Source: Bimastos eiseni (lineage: Eukaryota; Annelida; Clitellata; Crassiclitellata; Lumbricidae). Taken from it: a stretch of 64,000 nt of DNA. The stretch covers positions 31,691,711 to 31,755,710 of the forward strand of contig OY365811.1 of assembly GCA_959347315.1 (NCBI GenBank), in the 5' to 3' direction. The position numbers and the translations under genes are program-made. Shown piece after piece: positions 10,801-18,026 of the stretch. Under the pieces are notes generated by a model that made no database searches, had not been told where the DNA came from, and saw only the letters and a list, made by a program, of their open reading frames with translations. Position 1 is the stretch's first letter. Each line of letters starts with the position of its first letter.

Positions 10801-11549
10801 GCTCATCGGTCCTGGCAGCCGAACTGGAGGCCATAAAGAGGGCTGTGGAATGGGCCGCCAGCGCAGATGCACACCATCTCGTCATCTTCTCCGACTCCCT
10901 CGCCGCGATCCAGAGCGTTGAGCGACAGCAGTCCGCTGCCAGACCACAGCAGCTCACGGAACTGCTCCACGTGCTGGACGCATACGCTCAACGCACCCAG
11001 TCGACCCCAACCCTGGTCTGGATCCCCGGACATACCGGCATCGAGGGAAACGAGACCGCTGACACCCTCTGCAAGCGAGCGTTACACAATGACATCATCG
11101 CCATTCCGACGACGCTCGAGCTCCAGGAAGCTCGAGCGAAGTACAAAGACCACTTCCTCGGGAAGTGGCAAGCGGAATGGACCACCTCCAACACTGGCTC
11201 GCACTACCGAGCCCTGGAGCCAAACGTCAGGATGGCCAAACAGTATAACGATCCCAACCGGAGTAAGGAAGTCATCATGACCAGACTCCGGTTGGGCCAC
11301 TGCATACTAAACCCACAGATGAAGCTGTGGGGCCGCCACCCGACCGGGAACTGCGACGAGTGCGGTGACGTCCAGGAAACCGTGCGCCACTTCCTGCTGG
11401 AGTGCCCGGCCCAGCTGGGCCTCCAGGACGAACTCATCCGGATGTGCGCACGGAAAAACTGGCCGTACGAACTGAGCACCGCGCTCGGTCAAACCAGCTG
11501 CTTGGACACCATCTACAAGTGGCTGGCAGTTTCTGGTCGGAAGATCTAG
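7752..11549 (+). CDS. LINE ORF2: APE endonuclease, reverse transcriptase, RNase H (copy 1)
   Basis: This 1265-residue frame (counted from a GTG at 7752) is the replication enzyme of the element. An APE-type endonuclease fills about residues 18-235: QWNACS, CIQETWL, GDFNAHS, and GSDHSP at 224-229. The reverse transcriptase follows, with YRPIALTSVLCKLMERLV, the catalytic Asp in FVDLEKAFD, GSPQGSVISPVLF, and YADD at 694-697. RNase H follows, with YTDG (Asp at 988), LAAELEAI, FSDSLAAI and GNETADTL, giving all four acidic residues. A C-terminal CDECGD...HFLLEC zinc knuckle lies near 1201. The frame is uninterrupted. It opens only after TGA at 7725-7727 and has no ATG before 7874, so its initiation is unusual. 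Confidence 0.93.
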   Translation: MPRAPRQPLQPTATITDIQILQWNACSLRPRVGELRHRISEMRTPPTIICIQETWLRTNIKFELPGYTCVRHDRTTGEAGGGVATFVKTGIAFSTTSTTDVPESITITLDGLPGKIKIVNVYHRPRQTGNPLPPDIYSRFFQDRSAVILGDFNAHSTLFGCRTTDARGRRLEDDMEDNAFVALNTGAPTTASHATGAAGHLDLAMASTPLARKCTWTVLDDSMGSDHSPILINIEEAVPVEKAFIPRWLHRKADWTAFKDDCRAELTVAHITDDIEASHTNFLGSLLEIATRHIPRSTPPKEKVKSVPYWTDECTRHVEERTEARKKMQKTRHPADAEEYRRIKGITQRVIKNAQKTSWRDYCTTLSDKTKLGKVWGTMRKMSGARSRPAIPTLKKDGRSYTTNQEKANHLGRCFSDVSSNRNHTVEFQERKSAFEDEHSKELHGGQLPADDQPFNEPLTIQALRIALLRCRKDTSPGEDTITYEILAQLPHPSLLALLELYNAVWQHGRLPACWKNSIVVPIQKPQKPAYDGNSYRPIALTSVLCKLMERLVTDRLTWHMETNHRFNKHQSGFRRLRSCQDHIVRLQDDIQRAIHSKHSLTGVFVDLEKAFDLMWTDGLLSKLQQHNISGQMFNWIRDFLTDRHIRVRVGSELSDLFLMENGSPQGSVISPVLFIIMLNDIPEPQDDVRLSLYADDSAIWRAGPNPEVNRRHLQNYLDQLKKYFDGWGFKVSSTKTVAVEFHRCGTPAAHRPLKLGTTPLTYNNNVKFLGVIFDRHLTWCDHISYIADRCKTRLNLMRAIAGSHWGASKDTLLMIYRALIRSVIDYGCVAYDSASRNQKKVLSTIQYKALSIASGALRGTSLAALQVECREVPLDLRRKRLMMELITKVNAIPNHPTQSITSGRKLKNTNDDTDPIRIKTRHIDQEIEPPKIKPLACTTTPPWLLRPSVTDTTLTQKIGDLNDPLKKRDLVKDHIRSYDARMAVYTDGAKNAAGRVSCSFYVPSSGHHESCRMSDGSSVLAAELEAIKRAVEWAASADAHHLVIFSDSLAAIQSVERQQSAARPQQLTELLHVLDAYAQRTQSTPTLVWIPGHTGIEGNETADTLCKRALHNDIIAIPTTLELQEARAKYKDHFLGKWQAEWTTSNTGSHYRALEPNVRMAKQYNDPNRSKEVIMTRLRLGHCILNPQMKLWGRHPTGNCDECGDVQETVRHFLLECPAQLGLQDELIRMCARKNWPYELSTALGQTSCLDTIYKWLAVSGRKI

Positions 11550-11734
11550 GACTACTGTATATAGACAATGAACACTACCATACAATATCATATTACTTAT
11601 AAAACATTATTGCATATGAAACATTAAAACTAGAAGAGAGACACACATAAAGACACTTATCGACAATGTAAATATGTACTCTGTATAACTGTTCGTGTTT
11701 GACGCATATCATCATCGTTATGGATGCGTCGTTA

Positions 11735-11740
11735 AATAAA
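11735..11740 (+). terminator. LINE copy 1 poly(A) signal
   Basis: AATAAA about 16 bp before the end of the element, at the same place as in copy 2 (17992-17997). Confidence 0.6.
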
Positions 11741-11756
11741 CTTATATCAATCAATC

Positions 11757-11770
11757 AAGAAACAAGGGGG
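11757..11770. repeat. shared target duplication between the two LINE copies
   Basis: AAGAAACAAGGGGG is both the right target duplication of copy 1 and, in its first 12 bp, the left target duplication of copy 2. The last two G residues belong to, or cannot be told from, the 5' end of copy 2. Confidence 0.75.
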
Positions 11771-12532
11771 AGATTCGATCGTTAGCGGTCGATGAGGTTG
11801 GTCGCAGTACTGAGAAGAAGAGGTGACTACTTCTACTTTACAACACGCACAGGTGTAGTGATACACACGCGTTGTGATACACATGCGTAATACACGCGCA
11901 GTAATCCACGTACATGCGGAATCCAGGTGTGGAAGCCAGGTGACTAAGACAAAGAAGACAAAGAAAGATTACACGCGGTGAGTCGTACACGTGTTTAATA
12001 TACATTTGCGATTAATATTTCTGTTACTGTTTGTTAGATATTAGATTCAACTGCTTTGTATATTATATAATATGATCGTCTCTAAATATTGCGTTCAGAA
12101 ATTTTAATATTGTATCGATCTAACTGTTGCTAAATATAACTAGTTTTAGTCTAATTTAACGATACTAGTTTAAATTAAAATTGTGTAAGCGCATTGTATT
12201 ACATTGCATTGTCTACTATGTAATCGTCCCTAATCTTGCGTCTAGATATTTTAAATACTAAATACCCTATCGATATAACTGTCGCTTAAATATAACTTGT
12301 CTTAGCATAACATAACTGTACTAACCTAGATTAAAACTGCGTACGCGCCTCTCGCTGGACATGAGTTCTAGCGAGATACCCCTCGCCTCCGGGTCTGAGC
12401 CTCGAGCTCGACCCGATGCTGGCACGCCAATGGACCTGACGGTGCTGACCCCGTCTAAAAAACGGGCGAGCCGCAGTGACGAGTCCGACGGTAGCGGAAG
12501 CAAATTTTTTATTTGCACAACTGAGTCAGAAA
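11771..12532 (+). promoter_or_regulatory. LINE 5' untranslated region with probable internal promoter
   Basis: This is the noncoding leader of the full-length copy. Two related AT-rich blocks are seen: the ATTGTATCGATCTAACTGTTGC region near 12110 and the CCCTATCGATATAACTGTCGC region near 12265. Each is followed by similar AATATAACT...TTAG...CTA text, so the leader contains an internal duplication of about 150 bp. LINEs of this group generally carry an internal promoter. I see no motif that locates it. Confidence 0.5.
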
Positions 12533-12540
12533 ATGACTGA
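12361..12540 (+). CDS. 59-codon upstream frame, or displaced N terminus of LINE ORF1
   Basis: An ATG at 12361 opens a Ser/Pro/Arg-rich frame that stops at TGA 12538-12540. The stop overlaps the ATG (12533) of the next frame in the sequence AATGACTGA. The peptide ends in an acidic ESEND, and the downstream frame begins MTDDDGRG. Removing a single base would therefore join the two into one acidic stretch. It may be the true ORF1 N terminus separated by a 1-bp insertion, or a genuine upstream ORF. The present sequence cannot decide. Confidence 0.4.
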   Translation: MSSSEIPLASGSEPRARPDAGTPMDLTVLTPSKKRASRSDESDGSGSKFFICTTESEND

Positions 12541-14088
12541 CGATGATGGTAGAGGGGCCGTGTTTAAGACCGTCACCAGCAAGGCAGATAAAGCTGCCAA
12601 ACGCGAAAAACGACGAAAAATTCGCAAAACCGAGGTAAATCTGGACTCTTACCGTAAGGACAGTAAGATTACGGTCCAGAAGCCGATGACGAAATCGGCA
12701 AAAGCCCCAGCAAGGCGGAAGCTGCCAAGCGTTCCGAAGAGCGCCGAACCTGCCGCACTGGTGACGGCAGCGGAGAAGGCCCCTCCCGCCCATGTGACAA
12801 TAAACCGGTCTGCTGAGAACCGGTTGTTCATTGAGTTTATTGGCGTTTGTTTAGCTAAAATTAACGCTCCACTGGTCAGGGCGGAGCTGAACAGACAGTT
12901 TGGCCCCCTGACAGCGGATGTGCCGGCCCCGTCTGCAACGTGTGTGCGTGTTCACTTGGGCGGACCTGAGAGCAGAGCACACAGGGCTCAACTGCTCACT
13001 ACCACAGACCTCTGTGGGTACCAGGTCAAAGTGTCCGAGCCACGTGAAGTTGTGAGACACAGAGGCAGGTACGTGCAAAAGGTAATAAAAGGCGTATCCA
13101 GCACCTTAAGTGATGCCGATATTTTTAGCAGCCTGGAGAGTCTGGAAAACCTCCGTGTAGCCAAGGTAGAACGGATCCTTAAGATCCAGAATAAGGTAAA
13201 AACCCCGACCACGGCGGTGAAGATTGAACTGGAACCTGGTTCAGTCGCACCTGCCAAACTGCATATTGGATTTCTAAGTTTCAAAATGTATGATTACATA
13301 CCAGCACCTACACGCTGTTGCTGCTGTCTGTCTTTCAGCCACGTAGCCAAATTTTGTAGGAAGAACCAACGATGCGGGATCTGCGCCGGCGACCACAAGC
13401 ACACCGAGTGTTCGAAGCGCGAGCAGCCGAAGTGTGCAGCCTGCGGCGGCCCCATCCTGCGATGACTAACAGCTGTCCGAAATACACGCTGGCCATGGCC
13501 GCTACCACCATCAGCGTCCAGGAAGGGAGGCTGTACAGCGATGCCCTTCGGACTGCTCGCTCACGGAAGAACACCACGGAGGCTTCCGCGACAAAGATGA
13601 CTACGAAGACGACGGGAACAACGGCCGGTGCGGTCAACACGACGACGGCGACAGCCGGTGCTCCGAGCGCCGGGGGGAGTGCTAAGGCGGAGTCGGAAGG
13701 CTCGCGTCCCTCTGGTATCCCAGTCCGTAAACGGTCGCAGGTGAAGCCACCGACCGCGCCAACTCCTGTCGTGCCCGACGGACAACAGGAGGAGGTGGCG
13801 ACGACCGACACCGGTAGGGTACAGAGGGATGTGCTTGACGCTCTGAACCGTGCCTGCACCCTGTTCGTCGGAGCCATGGAGACTAACGGTGGCGCTATCT
13901 CTGTCTCTAGACTGATCGAGATCCTAGCTACCACCATCCAGGCCGTCTTCAGGATTCCGATTGAGCAGGTGTGCGGCGCGATGACGACCGCCTACGCGCT
14001 CTCCTCCGGTGCCACGAGCGCCGCGTCAGCCACTGCAACCGACAGCCACCATCACGGACATCCAAATACTCCAGTGGAACGCATGTAG
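12533..14088 (+). pseudogene. LINE ORF1 (copy 2), gag-like protein with a 1-bp frameshift
   Basis: The frame runs from ATG 12533 (good context, A at -3) through a Lys/Arg-rich N terminus and a central region with VRVHLGGPESRAHR. It reaches the first two zinc knuckles and then hits a premature stop at 13465. Where copy 1 has five C residues at the third knuckle (GGCCCCCATCC), this copy has four (13450-13453), which shifts the frame. The remainder continues in another frame to TAG 14086-14088. The first knuckle is also altered: CCCCLSFSHVAKFC replaces CFCCLSFGHVAKFC, losing the Gly before the His. Restored, the product would be about 518 residues. Confidence 0.82.
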
Positions 14089-17000
14089 CCTCAGACCCCG
14101 CGTAGGGGAGCTGAGGCACCGCATCTCCGAGATGCGGACACCGCCGACGATCATCTGCATACAGGAAACGTGGCTGAGGACTAACATCAAGTTCGAGCTA
14201 CCCGGCTACACCTGTGTGAGGCATGACCGAACCACTGGAGAGGCTGGAGGAGGAGTTGCAACGTTCGTGAAGACTGGCATCGCCTTCTCAACGACCAGCA
14301 CCACCGACGTCCCGGAGTCGATCACCATCACCCTCGACGGACTACCAGGTAAGATCAAAATTGTTAACGTCTACCACCGACCACGCCAAACTGGAAACCC
14401 TCTGCCACCAGACATCTACTCTCGATTCTTCCAAGACAGGTCAACAGTCATTCTGGGAGACTTCAACGCGCACAGCACGCTCTTTGGGTGCAGAACCACC
14501 GATGCACGAGGACGCCGACTAGAGGACGACATGGAGGACAACGCCTTCGTCGCCCTCAACACCTGCGCTCCGACCACCGCCAGCCACGCCACCGGAGCTG
14601 CCGGCCACCTCGACCTTGCTATGGCCTCGACGCCCTTGGCACGGAAGTGCACTTGGACGGTCCTAGACGACTCCATGGGAAGCGACCACTCGCCCATCCT
14701 CATCAACATCGAGGAAGCAGTCCCTGTCGAGAAAGCCTTCATCCCTAGGTGGCTACACCGAAAGGCTGACTGGACGGCTTTCAAAGACGACTGCAGGGCA
14801 GAACTCACCGTCGCACACATCACCGACGATATCGAAGCGAGCCACACCAACTTCCTCGGCTCGCTGCTGGAGATCGCCACGCGGCACATTCCACGATCGA
14901 CTCCTCCCAAGGAGAAGGTCAAGAGTGTGCCGTACTGGACCGACGAGTGCACACGCCACGTCGAGGAGCGCACAGAGGCCCGCAAGAAGATGCAGAAGAC
15001 CAGGCACCCGGCGGATGCTGAAGAATACCGACGCATCAAAGGAATCACCCAAAGAGTCATCAAGAACGCGCAGAAGACCTCCTGGAGAGACTACTGCACC
15101 ACGCTGAGCGACAAGACCAAGCTCGGAAAAGTCTGGGGAACGATGAGAAAGATGTCCGGTGCGAGATCACGACCGGCCATACCAACTCTGAAGAAGGACG
15201 GACGCTCCTACACAACAAATCAGGAGAAGGCGAATCATCTTGGGAGGTGCTTCTCAGATGTCAGCAGCAACAGGAACCATACCGTGGAGTTCCAAGAGCG
15301 CAAATCCGCCTTTGAGGACGAGCACTCGAAGGAGCTCCATGGGGGACAGCTGCCGGCAGACGACCAGCCCTTCAACGAGCCTCTCACCATCCAGGCTCTG
15401 AGAATCGCCCTCCTGCGCTGTAGAAAGGACACGAGTCCAGGAGAGGACACCATCACCTACGAGATCCTGGCCCAGCTTCCGCATCCAAGTCTGCTAGCCT
15501 TGCTGGAGCTGTACAACGCGGTCTGGCAACATGGACGACTTCCGGCCTGCTGGAAGAACTCCATCGTTGTCCCTATCCAGAAGCCACAAAAGCCAGCCTA
15601 CGACGGAAACTCTTACCGCCCCATCGCACTGACATCCGTCTTGTGCAAACTGATGGAGCGGTTAGTGACCGACAGGCTGACCTGGCACATGGAAACAAAT
15701 CACCGCTTCAACAAGCACCAGTCGGGCTTCCGCAGACTGCGAAGCTGCCAGGATCACATCGTCCGCCTTCAAGACGACATCCAACGCGCCATTCATTCAA
15801 AGCACAGCCTCACTGGCGTCTTCGTAGATTTAGAGAAGGCCTTCGACCTAATGTGGACAGATGGGCTGCTGTCGAAGCTACAGCAGCACAATATCTCCGG
15901 TCAAATGTTCAACTGGATCCGGGACTTTCTGACCGACCGACACATCCGTGTCCGCGTCGGCTCAGAGCTGTCCGATCTCTTCCTCATGGAGAACGGATCC
16001 CCACAGGGCAGTGTCATCAGCCCTGTGCTCTTCATCATCATGTTGAACGACATACCGGAGCCACAGGACGACGTAAGGCTTTCTCTCTACGCGGACGACA
16101 GCGCCATCTGGAGAGCTGGCCCAAACCCGGAAGTGAACCGGCGTCATCTCCAAAACTATCTGGACCAACTGAAAAAGTACTTTGACGGATGGGGCTTCAA
16201 GGTGTCGTCAACAAAAACGGTTGCCGTAGAATTTCACCGCTGCGGCACACCTGCAGCCCACCGACCGCTGAAGCTCGGGACCACTCCGTTGACCTACAAC
16301 AACAACGTCAAGTTCCTGGGGGTGATCTTCGATCGACATCTCACCTGGTGCGACCACATCAGCTACATCACTGATCGCTGCAAGACGCGCCTCAACCTGA
16401 TGCGCGCTATTGCGGGCTCGCACTGGGGAGCATCGAAAGACACCCTCCTGATGATATACCGTGCTCTCATCCGCTCCGTCATCGACTACGGCTGCGTCGC
16501 CTACGACAGCGCCTCCAGAAACCAGAAAAAGGTGCTTAGTACAATCCAGTACAAGGCACTGAGTATCGCTTCTGGAGCGCTCCGAGGAACGAGTCTGGCT
16601 GCACTGCAGGTAGAATGCAGAGAAGTGCCACTCGACCTACGACGCAAACAGTTGATGATGGAGCTCATCACGAAGGTCAACGCGATCCCAAACCACCCGA
16701 CGCAATCTATCACCAGCGGTCGGAAGCTGAAAAACACCAATGACGACACCGACCCCATCCGCATCAAAACAAGACACATCGACCAAGAGATCGAACCACC
16801 AAAAATCAAACCGCTCGCCTGCACCACAACACCACCGTGGCTGCTGCGACCATCCATGACAGACACCACTCTGACACAGAAGATCGGCGACCTGAACGAC
16901 CCTCTGAAAAAGAGGGATCTGGTCAAAGATCACATCCGCTCCTACGACGCGCGAGTGGCTGTCTACACGGATGGAACCAAGAACGCAGCAGGTAGGGTGT

Positions 17001-17806
17001 CGTGCTCATTCTGCGTGCCCTCTAGCGGCCACCACGAAAGCTGCCGAATGAGCGACGGCTCATCGGTCCTGGCAGCCGAACTGGAGGCCATAAAGAGGGC
17101 TGTGGAATGGGCCGCCAGCACAGATGCACACCATCTCGTCATCTTCTCCGACTCCCTCGCCGCGATCCAGAGCGTTGAGCGACAGCAGTCCGCTGCCAGA
17201 CCACAGCAGCTCACGGAACTGCTCCACGTGCTGGACGCATACGCTCAACGCACCCAGTCGACCCCAACCCTGGTCTGGATCCCCGGACATACCGGCATCG
17301 AGGGAAACGAGACCGCTGACTCCCTCTGCAAGCGAGCGTTAAACAATGACATCATCGCCATCCCGACGACGCTCGAGCTCCAGGAAGCTCGAGCGAAGTA
17401 CAAAGACCACTTCCTCGGGAAGTGGCAAGCGGAATGGACCACCTCCGACACTGGCTCGCACTACCGAGCCCTGGAGCCAAACGTCAGGATGGCCAAACAG
17501 TATAACGATCCCAACCAGAGTAAGGAAGTCATCATAACCAGACTCAGGTTGGGCCACTGCATACTAAACCCACAGATGAAGCTCTGGGGCCGCCACCCGA
17601 CCGGGAACTGCGACGAGTGCGGTGACGTCCAGGAAACCGTGCGCCACTTCCTGCTGGAGTGCCCGGCCCAGCTGGGCCTCCAGGACGAACTCATCCGGAT
17701 GTGCGCACGGAAAAACTGGCCGTACGAACTGAGCACCGCGCTCGGTCAAACCAGCTGCTTGGACACCATCTACAAGTGGCTGGCAGTTTCTGGTCGGAAG
17801 ATCTAG
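14009..17806 (+). CDS. LINE ORF2: APE endonuclease, reverse transcriptase, RNase H (copy 2)
   Basis: This 1265-residue frame is uninterrupted and collinear with ORF2 of copy 1. All catalytic motifs are kept: GDFNAHS and GSDHSP (endonuclease), FVDLEKAFD and YADD (RT), YTDG, LAAELEAI, FSDSL and GNETADSL (RNase H) and the terminal CDECGD knuckle. By eye I count about 14 substitutions from copy 1. Two are in the N-terminal 200 residues and the other 12 all fall after residue 780. As in copy 1, the frame overlaps the end of ORF1 and lacks an ATG before the endonuclease core. Confidence 0.93.
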   Translation: MPRAPRQPLQPTATITDIQILQWNACSLRPRVGELRHRISEMRTPPTIICIQETWLRTNIKFELPGYTCVRHDRTTGEAGGGVATFVKTGIAFSTTSTTDVPESITITLDGLPGKIKIVNVYHRPRQTGNPLPPDIYSRFFQDRSTVILGDFNAHSTLFGCRTTDARGRRLEDDMEDNAFVALNTCAPTTASHATGAAGHLDLAMASTPLARKCTWTVLDDSMGSDHSPILINIEEAVPVEKAFIPRWLHRKADWTAFKDDCRAELTVAHITDDIEASHTNFLGSLLEIATRHIPRSTPPKEKVKSVPYWTDECTRHVEERTEARKKMQKTRHPADAEEYRRIKGITQRVIKNAQKTSWRDYCTTLSDKTKLGKVWGTMRKMSGARSRPAIPTLKKDGRSYTTNQEKANHLGRCFSDVSSNRNHTVEFQERKSAFEDEHSKELHGGQLPADDQPFNEPLTIQALRIALLRCRKDTSPGEDTITYEILAQLPHPSLLALLELYNAVWQHGRLPACWKNSIVVPIQKPQKPAYDGNSYRPIALTSVLCKLMERLVTDRLTWHMETNHRFNKHQSGFRRLRSCQDHIVRLQDDIQRAIHSKHSLTGVFVDLEKAFDLMWTDGLLSKLQQHNISGQMFNWIRDFLTDRHIRVRVGSELSDLFLMENGSPQGSVISPVLFIIMLNDIPEPQDDVRLSLYADDSAIWRAGPNPEVNRRHLQNYLDQLKKYFDGWGFKVSSTKTVAVEFHRCGTPAAHRPLKLGTTPLTYNNNVKFLGVIFDRHLTWCDHISYITDRCKTRLNLMRAIAGSHWGASKDTLLMIYRALIRSVIDYGCVAYDSASRNQKKVLSTIQYKALSIASGALRGTSLAALQVECREVPLDLRRKQLMMELITKVNAIPNHPTQSITSGRKLKNTNDDTDPIRIKTRHIDQEIEPPKIKPLACTTTPPWLLRPSMTDTTLTQKIGDLNDPLKKRDLVKDHIRSYDARVAVYTDGTKNAAGRVSCSFCVPSSGHHESCRMSDGSSVLAAELEAIKRAVEWAASTDAHHLVIFSDSLAAIQSVERQQSAARPQQLTELLHVLDAYAQRTQSTPTLVWIPGHTGIEGNETADSLCKRALNNDIIAIPTTLELQEARAKYKDHFLGKWQAEWTTSDTGSHYRALEPNVRMAKQYNDPNQSKEVIITRLRLGHCILNPQMKLWGRHPTGNCDECGDVQETVRHFLLECPAQLGLQDELIRMCARKNWPYELSTALGQTSCLDTIYKWLAVSGRKI

Positions 17807-17991
17807 GACTACTGTATATAGACAATGAACACTACCATACAATATTATATTACTTATAAAACATTATTGCATATGAAACATTAAAACTAGAAGAGAGACA
17901 CACATAAAGACACTTATCGATAATGTAAATATGTACTCTGTATAACTGTTCGTGTTTGACGCATATCATCATCGTTATGGATGCGTCGTTA

Positions 17992-17997
17992 AATAAA
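17992..17997 (+). terminator. LINE copy 2 poly(A) signal
   Basis: AATAAA about 17 bp before the end of the element, matching copy 1. Confidence 0.6.
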
Positions 17998-18014
17998 CTT
18001 ATATCAACAACAAC

Positions 18015-18026
18015 AAGAAACAAGGG
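18015..18026. repeat. right target-site duplication of LINE copy 2
   Basis: AAGAAACAAGGG follows the CAACAACAAC tail and is followed by CTTGTTTGGG host sequence. The same 12 bp lie at 6857-6868, next to the upstream host sequence, so the empty site reads AAGAAACAAGGGCTTGTTTG. Confidence 0.75.

Larger units (their letters stand above)
6871..11756 (+). mobile_element. LINE copy 1, 5'-truncated (APE-RT-RNase H type)
   Basis: The copy begins abruptly inside ORF1, at the point matching 13129 of copy 2. It runs through the end of ORF1, a complete ORF2 and a 3' UTR with AATAAA at 11735-11740, and ends in a TCAATCAATC tail. It is bracketed by 14-bp duplications at 6857-6870 and 11757-11770. 5' truncation is the usual product of incomplete reverse transcription. 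An APE endonuclease, RT, RNase H and a C-terminal zinc knuckle in one ORF2 place it in the RNase H-bearing I/R1/LOA/Nimb group. I cannot choose a clade without a tree. Confidence 0.92.
11771..18014 (+). mobile_element. LINE copy 2, apparently full length (about 6.2 kb)
   Basis: It starts right after the AAGAAACAAGGG target at AGATTCGATCG (one or two preceding G residues may belong to it). It has a 5' UTR of about 0.6-0.76 kb, ORF1, ORF2, a 3' UTR with AATAAA at 17992-17997 and a CAACAACAAC tail. The downstream copy of the target, AAGAAACAAGGG, is at 18015-18026. The sequence shared with copy 1 is nearly identical; I count about 14 residue differences in the 1265 of ORF2, so both insertions are young. 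ORF1 carries a 1-bp frameshift, so this copy probably could not supply ORF1 itself. Confidence 0.9.
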
